Source of the DNA: Thermoflexales bacterium
Lineage (GTDB): Bacteria; Chloroflexota; Anaerolineae; S140-20
Length of the DNA: 5,649 nt
Reading direction: 5' to 3'
Assembly (NCBI GenBank): GCA_015484715.1
Contig: WFUY01000429.1
Location: 1 to 5,649, forward strand
Shown here: positions 1 through 5,649 of the stretch, piece after piece
Layout of the letters: every line of letters begins with the position of its first letter
Numbering within the stretch: the stretch's first letter is position 1
Translations under genes and position numbers: made by a program
Notes under the pieces: generated by a model
What the model was told of the DNA's origin: nothing
Database searches by the model: none
What the model saw: the letters and a program-made list of their open reading frames with translations, nothing else

Positions 1-67
1 ACAACCGGACGTCCATCGGTGGGCCGAGCATGCTTTCCGACCAGATTGCGTCTGCCCCGGCAGCCTC

Positions 68-1207
68 TTATCCGGCAAAGCCTCCGACCAATTCACGCAG
101 ATGAGCAGCGAAGCGGTCCCCGATATGGTTCAGATCAAACTGTCTCCGATAGATACGATGGCCGTTTTCAGACAGACGCCGACACAACTCCGGGTCGGCT
201 CGAAGTGCACGGATAGCCTCCGCCAGCGACCGAGGATTAGCCCGCTCGCACAAATACACATGCTCCCTATGCCGCAAGGCCCGACGCACTGCCGGTCCAT
301 CTCCCGTGATCACCGGCTTCGCCGCTGCCAGTCCTTCATAAATCTTGTTCTGCACAGTCATCAAAGATTGGGGTGTCGTGCCGAAAGCGCCCAGACACAC
401 GTCTGCCTCCGCTACCTTGCACAACAGATTTTCCTTCTCCATCCAGCCCGTGAATGTCACGTTTGCCAGCCCATACGTTTCCGCCAGCACCCTCGCCGGC
501 TCCTTGTCCGGCCCTTCCCCCACCAACTCGAAATGGATGCCAGGATCATCTTGCAAGAGCCTCGCTGCTTCGACAATGTACTTCACACCGTGGTTGGGGA
601 TGAACGTGCCGTAGTAGAGCACCCGAAACAGTCCATCGTCCCGCCTGCTCGGCTCGACCGGCCGGAAAACTCTGTCGTCTGCCCCTGTTGGCACCAGCCG
701 AAAACGAGCCGGGGCGATGCGGTAGACCTTCTGGAACCACGCCACATATTCCTCGGTGTCCAGGATCAGGAGATCGGCCAGACGACAGGCCAGGCTCTCC
801 AGGCTATAGATCAAGCGGGCGGTGATTCGGCTCCGTTTGGTCAGTCCCCGCTCCTGGGCGATAAGGTAAATGGACATAAAGACGTCCAGGACCAGGGGCC
901 TGCGCCGCAGCCGGGTCAGCAGCCGAGCCAACGGGACGTCCAACTGCCCCGGATACCCCAACACCATTACATCGTACTCGCCGACCTCCCGATGTTTGCG
1001 CAGCAAACGAGCATAAACGCGGAGGAGCCGCCCGGCAAAAGAAGGACGCGCCCACCCGCCGGTTGCTGCCTCCACCCGATCCTCAATGCCCCGCCACAGC
1101 GGTTCGTGGCACTCGATCACCTCGATGCCATTACGTCGCAGCCCCTCGATCATAATCCGGTTGCGCGAGTAGCCGGCCCGATAGGTCCCGAAATAACAGA
1201 CGCGCAT
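68..1207 (-). CDS. GT4-family glycosyltransferase
   Basis: A 379-residue GT-B-fold glycosyltransferase of the GT4 (glycosyl transferases group 1) type, the usual length for the family. It should transfer a sugar from a nucleotide sugar to a glycan or lipid acceptor at the cytoplasmic side of the membrane. The N-terminal acceptor domain opens with MRVCYFGTYR. The C-terminal donor domain begins near residue 195 (VLYYGTF, then NHGVKYIVEAARLL). It has the typical strands ELVGEGP (227-233) and FTGWMEKENL (252-261), and the donor-site block NKIYEGLAAAKPVI (287-300) with E291. The first Glu of the classical EX7E motif is absent: position 283 is Met. This is also known in other active GT4 enzymes. 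Start ATG is at 1207 with a close GGGA upstream; stop is TAA. It follows the MNT-HEPN gene by 24 bases and is last in the visible operon. Sampled base composition is lower in GC than the mutase gene. Donor and acceptor cannot be read from sequence. Confidence 0.93.
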   Translation of the reverse strand: MRVCYFGTYRAGYSRNRIMIEGLRRNGIEVIECHEPLWRGIEDRVEAATGGWARPSFAGRLLRVYARLLRKHREVGEYDVMVLGYPGQLDVPLARLLTRLRRRPLVLDVFMSIYLIAQERGLTKRSRITARLIYSLESLACRLADLLILDTEEYVAWFQKVYRIAPARFRLVPTGADDRVFRPVEPSRRDDGLFRVLYYGTFIPNHGVKYIVEAARLLQDDPGIHFELVGEGPDKEPARVLAETYGLANVTFTGWMEKENLLCKVAEADVCLGAFGTTPQSLMTVQNKIYEGLAAAKPVITGDGPAVRRALRHREHVYLCERANPRSLAEAIRALRADPELCRRLSENGHRIYRRQFDLNHIGDRFAAHLRELVGGFAG

Positions 1208-1231
1208 TTCCCTACGTTGCTAGCCCCCCTC

Positions 1232-2023
1232 TCAGCCCTGCTCCAAACGGTCGAAGAAGGCCCGTAGCCGCTCGCGCAAAGTGGCAAAGGTCTCCCTCAG
1301 ATGCTCGGCCTGCCAGCGCAGTCGGTTCCACTCCAGCGTGTAGCCGTAGGCGTGACGGAAGAAGTGGCGAAAGCGGAGGTACTCCTCCAGCCTGGCCCGC
1401 AGGGCGTCGTCAATGACGGCAGGTCGCCCGCCCTCCACAGGCGTCGCCATCTGGACCAGCAGGTCGGCGTGCCAATGGGCACCCCGGGGCAGGCTCTCCC
1501 CCAGGCTGACCGCGATGCGCTCGAAGATGCGCTCCACGCCGTTGTAGAACTCGTGCAGCATCCCGGCGATGGCGTAGAGCTCGACCCACGTCGGCGGTTG
1601 GCTGCGCTCGCTCAGAAGCTCTTCCATCCTCTGGGTCACCCGATCCAGGGCGACCAGCTCATCCTCGACCACCGCCCTCAACGCCTGCACGGGGTCATCA
1701 GGCATCGGCACCTCTCCCAAAATGCGGGCCTGCATCTCCGGATAGGCGTCCTCCAGGGGGATTAGGTCCAGTTCCAGGTCCGGGGGCAACAAATCCCGGC
1801 AGGCCGCATAGGCCGCGAAGAACTCCTCGTCGGCCAGCCCCTCGACGGCCAGGTCAATGTCCGACCGGCTGTGCCAAGGCCCCTCCCCCGCCAGAGACCC
1901 AAACAGGATAACCCGGCGGGCTCCGAAGCGCTCCTTGAGCAGGGCGATGCACGCCTCCGCTGCCGCCAGAGCCCGTGCCCGTCGCTCGTCTACGCCCTCC
2001 GAAGAAACCGCAGCCCCGTCCAC
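1232..2023 (-). CDS. Single-chain MNT nucleotidyltransferase-HEPN (MntA-HepT-like fusion)
   Basis: A 263-residue protein joining two domains normally made from separate toxin-antitoxin genes. Residues about 15-110 are a minimal nucleotidyltransferase (MntA-like). They show FGSLAGEG...SDIDLAV, i.e. GS at 42-43, metal-binding Asp55 and Asp57 (11 residues between GS and the first Asp rather than the classic 10), and a likely third carboxylate Asp86 in LELDLI. Residues about 112-260 are a mostly helical HepT-like HEPN domain. It carries the RX4HXY ribonuclease signature as R219-H220-F-F-R-H224-A-Y226. In known two-gene systems the HEPN protein is an RNase, and MntA silences it by adding AMP to the Tyr of this motif. 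Here both activities would sit on one chain, so modification in cis is plausible but is inference. Start is GTG at 2023 with AGAGG about 5 bases upstream; no better in-frame start is seen. It lies 19 bases after the GT2 gene and 24 before GT4, so it is probably co-transcribed with them. The function could also be non-toxin regulation. Confidence 0.9.
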   Translation of the reverse strand: MDGAAVSSEGVDERRARALAAAEACIALLKERFGARRVILFGSLAGEGPWHSRSDIDLAVEGLADEEFFAAYAACRDLLPPDLELDLIPLEDAYPEMQARILGEVPMPDDPVQALRAVVEDELVALDRVTQRMEELLSERSQPPTWVELYAIAGMLHEFYNGVERIFERIAVSLGESLPRGAHWHADLLVQMATPVEGGRPAVIDDALRARLEEYLRFRHFFRHAYGYTLEWNRLRWQAEHLRETFATLRERLRAFFDRLEQG

Positions 2024-2042
2024 GCCGCCTCTCTTGCTCCCT

Positions 2043-2999
2043 CTAGCCCTGCTTCTCCTGTTGCTCCAACTCCATCCGTCGCAGCCGGTAGAGGGTCTCT
2101 TCCAGGATCTTGCGGTTGAACCCGATCAGGTCGGCCACCAGGCCGATTAGACAGACTTGGAAGCCGACGATGATGAGGATCGCCGCCAGGATCAAGGACT
2201 GGACATGCCCCTGCCCGCCGCTGGTGAAGAAGTAGTACAGGAAGCGAACGCCCAGGGCGATCCCCCCCAGGCTCATCAGAGCGCCTACTGTGAGGAAGAC
2301 CCGTAGCGGTCGGTACATCGTGTAGGTGCGCAAGATCGTCGCCGTTGAATTGACCAGGTAATGAGGGATGTTCCGCATCAGCCGGGAGCGCCGGGTCTGG
2401 GGATTCACCCGCACCGGCACGTACTTCACCGCCATCCGCCGCGCCCCCGCCTGGATCAGGGTCTCCAGCGTGTAGGAGTACTCGCTGAGGACGATGGTGC
2501 GCAGGGCTGCCTCCCGGCTCAAGGCTCGGAAGCCGCTGGTCGCATCGGGGATGGAGACGCCTGCCGCCTGTTGCACCACCCAGCTTCCCAACTGCTGCAG
2601 GTGCCGCTTCAAAAGGGAGAAGGTGGGCACGCTGGCCACACCCCGGTCGCCGACGACGACGTCCGCTTGGCCGGCCAGGATGGGCTCGACCAGCCGGGCG
2701 ATGTCCTCCCCCCGATACTGGTTGTCCGCGTCGGTGTTCACGATGATGTCGGCCCCGGCCACCAGGGCCGCCTCAAGCCCTTTCAGGAAAGCGGTCGCCA
2801 GCCCCCGATGCTGGCCCAGCCGCACGATGTGGTCCACGCCCAGCTCCCGGGCCACTTCTATGGTGCGGTCCGTGCTGCCGTCATCAATCACCAGCAACTC
2901 GATCTCGTCTACGCCGGGCAGGGAACGGGGGAGGTCTTGTACCGTGAGGGGGAGCGTGGCCTCCTCGTTGTAGCACGGGATCTGAATGATCAGCTTCAT
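2043..2999 (-). CDS. GT2-family membrane glycosyltransferase (polyprenol-phosphate sugar transferase type)
   Basis: A 318-residue inverting GT-A-fold glycosyltransferase, family 2, resembling dolichol/polyprenol-phosphate mannosyl- or glucosyltransferases. It would move a sugar from a nucleotide sugar to a lipid phosphate or related acceptor at the inner membrane face. Visible motifs are [10 protein letters not shown] (4-13), VIDDGSTD (37-44) with nucleotide-binding Asp39/Asp40, NTDADNQY (88-95) with the metal-binding DxD at Asp90/Asp92, and [10 protein letters not shown] (155-164). After a basic stretch (QTRRSRL, 201-207) come two transmembrane segments at about 233-257 and 267-292, then a short charged tail. 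The start is the ATG at 2999, since the family sequence begins at MKLIIQIP and GGGAG sits 5 bases upstream. The reading frame stays open up to 3179, but that extension overlaps the mutase and has no family similarity. Stop is TAG, 19 bases before the MNT-HEPN start. The exact sugar is unknown. Confidence 0.93.
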   Translation of the reverse strand: MKLIIQIPCYNEEATLPLTVQDLPRSLPGVDEIELLVIDDGSTDRTIEVARELGVDHIVRLGQHRGLATAFLKGLEAALVAGADIIVNTDADNQYRGEDIARLVEPILAGQADVVVGDRGVASVPTFSLLKRHLQQLGSWVVQQAAGVSIPDATSGFRALSREAALRTIVLSEYSYTLETLIQAGARRMAVKYVPVRVNPQTRRSRLMRNIPHYLVNSTATILRTYTMYRPLRVFLTVGALMSLGGIALGVRFLYYFFTSGGQGHVQSLILAAILIIVGFQVCLIGLVADLIGFNRKILEETLYRLRRMELEQQEKQG

Positions 3000-3008
3000 C
3001 AGCACTCC

Positions 3009-3028
3009 CGGCAGAGAAGGCTCTGCCG
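3009..3028 (-). promoter_or_regulatory. Leader hairpin adjoining the GT2 ribosome binding site
   Basis: An 8-bp perfect stem CGGCAGAG/CTCTGCCG with a 4-base loop. On the transcribed strand it ends within the first base of the GGGAG ribosome binding site (3005-3009) of the GT2 gene, 5 bases before its ATG. The upstream arm overlaps a perfect 10-base palindrome CCGCTAGCGG (3026-3035), so two alternative small folds are possible in the same leader. A role in limiting translation or in transcript processing is inference. Confidence 0.45.
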
Positions 3029-3051
3029 CTAGCGGGACCGGACGGAACAGA

Positions 3052-3080
3052 AATGTACCACGCTCCCGCCGGAACGTCAA
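3052..3080 (-). promoter_or_regulatory. Sigma-70-type promoter for GT2, MNT-HEPN and GT4
   Basis: Read on the minus strand, TTGACG (3080-3075; 5 of 6 match to the -35 consensus) is followed by exactly 17 bases and then TACATT (3057-3052; 4 of 6 match to the -10 consensus). It lies in the 103-base gap after the mutase stop and points at the GT2 start. The start of transcription would fall near 3045, leaving a leader of about 45 bases that contains the hairpin beside the ribosome binding site. The gap and this promoter suggest that the last three genes can be expressed independently of the mutase. This is a prediction from motif match only. Confidence 0.55.
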
Positions 3081-3102
3081 GGCAGGCCGGCACCGGCGCC
3101 CC

Positions 3103-4536
3103 CTAGCGCTCCATCGCAGCCACCTCCTCGCCGTAGGCCAGCAGCGTCTCCACCATTCCCGGTTCCGGCGCTTCCGCATAGACCCGCAGGACCGGCTCGG
3201 TGCCCGAGGGGCGGATCAGCAGCCAGCTCTCGTCGGCCAGCCGGTACTTCACCCCGTCCGTCGTCTCTACCTGGGTCACCTCGACGCCCCCCAGGCGGGC
3301 GGGGGCCTCTTCGGTGAGGCGGGCGACCATCTCCCGTTTGGTGACGGGATGACGCAGCCGGAGGTCCCTCCGGGCGTAGTGGGCCGGCCCCACCGTGGCC
3401 TGCAAGTCGGCGACCAGCTCGTGAAGGGAGACGCCCGCCTTGGCGACGATCTCCAACAGCAGCAGCCCCATCAGGATGCCGTCCCCTTCGGGGATGTGGC
3501 CCTTGATGCTCATCCCGCCCGACTCCTCCCCGCCGATGAGCACCTCGTTCTCCAGCATGATGTCGGCGATGTGGTTGAAGCCGACGGGGGTCTCGTAGAG
3601 GGGGAGGTCGTACTGCCGGGCCAGCCGGTCCACCATCATCGTCGTGGATACGGTCTTGACGACCGCCCCTCGCCAGCCTCGCTCCTCCACCAAATAGCGA
3701 AGGGCCAGGGCGAAGATGTGATGAGGGTCCACGAAGTTGCCGCGCCCGTCCATCGCCCCGACCCGGTCACCGTCGCCGTCGGTGGCGATGCCGATCTGTC
3801 CGTGGCCGGCCTGGATCGCCGAGGCCAGGGCCCGGAGGTAGCGGGCGATGGGCTCTGGGTGGATGCCGCCAAAGCCGGGGTTCATCTCCCCTCGGATCTC
3901 GTAGACGTGGCAGCGGGTGCGGGCCAGAATCTCCTTAATGCACCCCCGGCCCGAACCGTACATCGGGTCGGCGACCACCCGCAGCTCCCCCGCCGAGATC
4001 ACGTCCAGGTCCACCAGCCGGCTCAGGTGCTCGTAGTAGGGCCAGGCGGGGTCGAAGCGGCGGATCAGCCCCTGGTCCAGGGCCGCCTGGTAGTCCATAA
4101 TGTTGGGGCCCCGGGCTGCCTCCTCCATCGCCTCCAGGTGAGCTTCGACCCGACGCGCCTCCTCCGGGCCGACGGAGCCGCCATAGGCCGCCTTGAGCTT
4201 GACGCCGTTATAGCGTGGCGCGTTGTGACTGGCCGTGATCATCACCCCGGCGATCGCCTTCTTGTGGACGATGGCGTAGGAGACCGCCGGTGTGGGCGCA
4301 TCGGCCCGGGTCAGCCAGGCAACGATGCCGTTCCCCGCCAGCACGCGGGCCACCTCGGCCGCGTAGCGGTCGGAGAGGAAGCGGGTGTCGAACCCCACGA
4401 CAACCTCCGGCCGATTGGTCTTCGCCTCTTCCCACACGTAGTCGGCGATGGCCTGGGCCACCAGCCGCAGGTTGGCAAAGGTGAAGGTGTCCGAGATCAC
4501 CGCCCGCCAGCCGTCGGTGCCAAATCGTATGCTCAT
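3103..4536 (-). CDS. Phosphoglucomutase/phosphomannomutase
   Basis: A 477-residue alpha-D-phosphohexomutase, full length for the family. It interconverts hexose-6-phosphate and hexose-1-phosphate in the cytoplasm through a phosphoserine enzyme, and so feeds GDP-mannose or UDP/ADP-glucose synthesis. All four signature loops are intact: FGTDGWR at 5-11; catalytic TASHN at 101-105 with phospho-Ser103; metal-binding TDGDGDR at 252-258 with Asp253, Asp255 and Asp257; sugar-binding GEESGG at 336-341; and phosphate-binding RPSGTEP at 442-448. The GEESGG loop is more like phosphoglucomutase-type members, but specificity cannot be settled from it. Start is ATG at 4536 with GGAAGGA about 4 bases upstream. 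It begins 27 bases after the 80-residue gene and ends (TAG) 103 bases before GT2. Its role is probably to supply sugar-1-phosphate for the glycosyltransferases downstream. Confidence 0.96.
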   Translation of the reverse strand: MSIRFGTDGWRAVISDTFTFANLRLVAQAIADYVWEEAKTNRPEVVVGFDTRFLSDRYAAEVARVLAGNGIVAWLTRADAPTPAVSYAIVHKKAIAGVMITASHNAPRYNGVKLKAAYGGSVGPEEARRVEAHLEAMEEAARGPNIMDYQAALDQGLIRRFDPAWPYYEHLSRLVDLDVISAGELRVVADPMYGSGRGCIKEILARTRCHVYEIRGEMNPGFGGIHPEPIARYLRALASAIQAGHGQIGIATDGDGDRVGAMDGRGNFVDPHHIFALALRYLVEERGWRGAVVKTVSTTMMVDRLARQYDLPLYETPVGFNHIADIMLENEVLIGGEESGGMSIKGHIPEGDGILMGLLLLEIVAKAGVSLHELVADLQATVGPAHYARRDLRLRHPVTKREMVARLTEEAPARLGGVEVTQVETTDGVKYRLADESWLLIRPSGTEPVLRVYAEAPEPGMVETLLAYGEEVAAMER

Positions 4537-4563
4537 CGCGTCCTTCCCTCCCTCTCACAGCAG

Positions 4564-4806
4564 TCAGGGGGTGGTGGGCGGAGAGGAGACCGTCACGGCG
4601 TGGAAAGCCAGCGTCAACCGCCGCCGGCTGCCCTCCTCATCCACGCCATCAATGATCACCCGGTCCACCAGCCGCCCCTCGCCCAGCTCCAGACAGCGGG
4701 CGAACAACTCTTCTAGGGAGCGAATGGAGATCACCGTCTCGGTCAAACCGCTGGACGTATCCCATCGTCGAAAGACGACCTGCGCCTGGGTCACTTGTAC
4801 CGCCAT
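4564..4806 (-). CDS. Small protein of unknown function, first gene before the mutase
   Basis: An 80-residue protein I do not recognise. It has no signal peptide, membrane segment or cysteine pair. It looks like a small alpha/beta domain: a strand (QVVFRRWD, 9-16), another strand (ETVISI, 23-28), an amphipathic helix (SLEELFARCLELGEG, 30-44), a strand (VDRVIIDGVDE, 47-57) and a final strand (RRRLTLAFHAVTV, 61-73). The last residues (SSPPTTP) look disordered. It is likely real: ATG at 4806 is preceded by AAAGGAAG with good spacing, codon use follows the neighbours, and the TGA stop is 27 bases before the mutase ATG, consistent with co-transcription. The gene follows directly after the repeat region, so its promoter must lie in or beside that region. 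No function is proposed. Confidence 0.75.
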   Translation of the reverse strand: MAVQVTQAQVVFRRWDTSSGLTETVISIRSLEELFARCLELGEGRLVDRVIIDGVDEEGSRRRLTLAFHAVTVSSPPTTP

Positions 4807-4842
4807 ACCTGCTTCCTTTCCCTTTTGGATAGCCCGGTGTAT

Positions 4843-4960
4843 CTATTCAGCCTACCCTCCCGCAGGTTACCGGTCGAGGGCGCTTTCAGCCCCGATGGGC
4901 TATTTGAAGCACGGTTTCGCGTCGGAAACACGCCTAACCTGCGGGAGGTCGCGTGAACAG
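4843..4960. repeat. Palindromic structured repeat, copy 1
   Basis: A 118-base element ended by inverted arms. The core arms are CCTCCCGCAGGTTA (4856-4869) and TAACCTGCGGGAGG (4935-4948), 14 of 14 paired. Beyond an internal loop the tips CTATTCA (4843-4849) and TGAACAG (4954-4960) pair with one mismatch. Inside lie two smaller hairpins: AGCCC-CGAT-GGGCT (4888-4901), extended by GCTT..AAGC, and GTTTC/GAAAC (4914-4929). Short GGCG (4879-4882) and CGCC (4931-4934) can also pair. It matches copy 2 at 98 of 106 aligned bases (offset 184); all 8 differences are transitions. No reading frame inside it looks coding. It sits between the UPF0173 gene and the 80-residue gene. It may be a non-autonomous mobile repeat (MITE/REP-like) or a structured RNA. 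Confidence 0.9.
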
Positions 4961-4987
4961 TCACAGCCCGGTGAGACTCAAGCTGGA

Positions 4988-5016
4988 GCAGCCCTGGAAC
5001 GGGGTTCCAGGGCTGC
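4988..5016. terminator. Strong 13-bp hairpin between the two repeats, possible terminator
   Basis: A perfect 13-bp stem, GCAGCCCTGGAAC (4988-5000) and GTTCCAGGGCTGC (5004-5016), with a 3-base GGG loop. It lies in the spacer between the repeat copies and downstream of the UPF0173 gene, where a terminator for that gene would be expected. Neither strand has a convincing T-tract after the stem, so intrinsic termination is uncertain. It may instead be a transcript-end stabiliser or part of the repeat cluster. Confidence 0.5.
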
Positions 5017-5026
5017 CCGTTGTCCC

Positions 5027-5140
5027 CTGTTCAGCCTACCCTCCCGCAGGTCACCGGTCGAGGGCGCTTTCAGCTCCGATGAGCTATTTGAAGCACAGTT
5101 CCGCGTCGGAAACGCGCCTGACCTGCGGGAGGGTGAACAG
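5027..5140. repeat. Palindromic structured repeat, copy 2
   Basis: A 114-base direct copy of the element at 4843-4960. Core arms are CCCTCCCGCAGGTCA (5039-5053) and TGACCTGCGGGAGGG (5119-5133), 15 of 15 paired. The tips CTGTTCA (5027-5033) and TGAACAG (5134-5140) also pair perfectly, apart from a 5-base bulge GCCTA on the left arm. Relative to copy 1, the arm pair T-A (4868/4936) has become C-G (5052/5120). The inner hairpin pair C-G (4891/4898) has become T-A (5075/5082), giving AGCTC-CGAT-GAGCT. Both double changes keep the fold. It begins 12 bases after the UPF0173 stop and could also serve as that gene's 3' end structure. Confidence 0.9.
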
Positions 5141-5151
5141 TTACGCCCGGA

Positions 5152-5649
5152 CTACAGTTCGTAGGAGTCGCCGGGCTGGAGGACCACAACCTTCGTCTCC
5201 GTCTCCGCCTCCACCCGGCTGGCCCAGGAGTTAGGGTCTTGAGCGATCAGGTCCCAGGTGTTGTAGTGGATGGGGATGACCACCTTGGGCTGGATCAGCT
5301 TCACCGCCCGCAGCGCGTCCTCCGGCCCCATCGTGAAGTTGTCGCCGATGGGCAGTAGCGCCAGGTCAATCCCCTCCTCGCCGATCAGCTTCATGTCGTA
5401 GAAGAGGCCGGTGTCGCAGGCGAAGTAGAGCTTCTTCTCCTCAGCGGTGATGAGGAAGCCGGCCGGGTTCCCGCCGTAGCTGCCGTCGGGAAGGCCGGAG
5501 CCATGGTGGGCGATGGTCAGCTTCACGTAGCCGAAGGGGTACTGGAACCCGCCGCCGATGTGCTGGGGGTGGACCTTCTCGGCCGGGATGCCCTGGGCCT
5601 GGAACCAGGTGCTGATCTCGAAGTTGCTGATAATCGTCGCCCCGGTCCG
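5152..5649 (-). CDS. UPF0173 metal-dependent hydrolase (metallo-beta-lactamase fold), N-terminus outside window
   Basis: 165 residues of a metallo-beta-lactamase-fold hydrolase of the UPF0173 (YtkL-like) family. The family is usually about 225-230 residues, so roughly the first 60, including the HxHxDH metal site, lie beyond the right edge. The frame runs open to base 5649; the GTG at 5526 is an internal valine (GYVKLT), not the start. Visible family blocks are ATIISNFEISTWFQAQG, VKLTIAHHGSGL, YGGNPAGFLI, FACDTGLFYDMKLIGEEG with the metal-bridging Asp, LALLPIGDNFTMGPEDA, and VVIPIHYNTW with the late His ligand. It ends with LQPGDSYEL and a TAG stop. The family is widely conserved and its substrate is not established. 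It probably has its own transcript, ended in the repeat region that follows; there is no obvious tie to the sugar genes. Confidence 0.93.
   Translation of the reverse strand, partial: RTGATIISNFEISTWFQAQGIPAEKVHPQHIGGGFQYPFGYVKLTIAHHGSGLPDGSYGGNPAGFLITAEEKKLYFACDTGLFYDMKLIGEEGIDLALLPIGDNFTMGPEDALRAVKLIQPKVVIPIHYNTWDLIAQDPNSWASRVEAETETKVVVLQPGDSYEL

Larger units (their letters stand above)
4807..5151. other. 345-base gene-free region made mostly of repeats
   Basis: Both palindromic repeat copies, the 13-bp hairpin and about 66 bases of spacer fill this stretch. The open frames crossing it on the plus strand run through the repeats and antisense to real genes, and have no ribosome binding site or recognisable protein sequence. 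The 36 bases next to the 80-residue gene hold only its ribosome binding site. No convincing promoter is visible, although one must be present here or within copy 1. The motif GTnnCTnTTCA and its complement recur at three of the four repeat ends. Confidence 0.7.

Noticed and set aside
1..31. Possible start of a next minus-strand gene (ATG at 31 or 16)
   Set aside because: Only about ten codons are visible and the purine run GGAAAG is one base from the ATG, too close for a ribosome binding site; not enough to support a gene.
3000..3179. 60-residue N-terminal extension of the GT2 frame, up to an ATG-like start at 3179
   Set aside because: It overlaps the end of the mutase gene, is Arg/Trp-rich shadow sequence, and the GT2 family sequence with a proper GGGAG site begins at 2999.
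2986..4716. Long 576-codon plus-strand open frame, and similar plus-strand frames at 101-1267 and 2361-3032
   Set aside because: They are antisense to clear genes, have no family motifs, and are rich in His/Pro/Arg/Gln as expected for shadows of GC-rich genes.
4853..4882. Promoter for the 80-residue gene within repeat copy 1 (TCGACC-17-TAGGCT on the minus strand)
   Set aside because: Only 4 of 6 and 3 of 6 matches to the consensus, and the same bases are present in both repeat copies for structural reasons; too weak to call.
4843..5140. CRISPR array
   Set aside because: There are only two repeats of about 115 bases with one spacer of about 66 bases containing its own hairpin; sizes and structure do not fit CRISPR and no cas gene is present.
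5527..5649. Taking GTG at 5526 as the start of the hydrolase
   Set aside because: The frame continues open to the window edge and encodes recognisable UPF0173 sequence upstream, so the GTG is an internal valine codon.

Overview
The window is GC-rich and bacterial. All six supported genes lie on the minus strand and are read from right to left. Gene content points to a Chloroflexota-like or similar thermophile-rich GC-rich phylum. The evidence is a UPF0173 metallo-hydrolase, an archaeal/Chloroflexi-style phosphohexomutase, a polyprenol-phosphate-type GT2 with a two-helix tail, and an MNT/HepT-like protein. This assignment is inference from gene style, not from a marker gene.

Layout in transcription order (high to low coordinates). 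At the right edge is the C-terminal three quarters of a UPF0173 metallo-beta-lactamase-fold hydrolase (5152-5649). Then comes a 345-base gene-free stretch (4807-5151). It holds two direct copies (about 92% identical) of a roughly 115-base palindromic element, with a separate 13-bp hairpin between them. Next is a probable operon: an 80-residue protein of unknown function (4564-4806) and a phosphoglucomutase/phosphomannomutase (3103-4536). After a 103-base gap with a good sigma-70-type promoter (TTGACG-17-TACATT) and a leader hairpin touching the ribosome binding site come three closely spaced genes. These are a membrane-anchored GT2 glycosyltransferase (2043-2999), a single-chain nucleotidyltransferase-HEPN protein (1232-2023) and a GT4 glycosyltransferase (68-1207).

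How they may work together. The mutase would interconvert hexose-6-phosphate and hexose-1-phosphate, the entry to sugar nucleotides. GT2 would load a sugar on a polyprenyl phosphate or other lipid at the membrane, and GT4 would add a sugar to a glycan acceptor. This looks like a small surface-glycan or glycolipid set. The odd member is the MNT-HEPN protein. It joins in one chain the two halves (antitoxin nucleotidyltransferase and toxin RNase) that are normally separate genes in MntA/HepT toxin-antitoxin pairs, and it keeps the catalytic signatures of both.

The two items most worth attention are the fused MNT-HEPN gene inside a sugar operon and the paired palindromic repeats. In the repeats, two pairs of substitutions between the copies are compensatory, which suggests that the folded structure is what is conserved.
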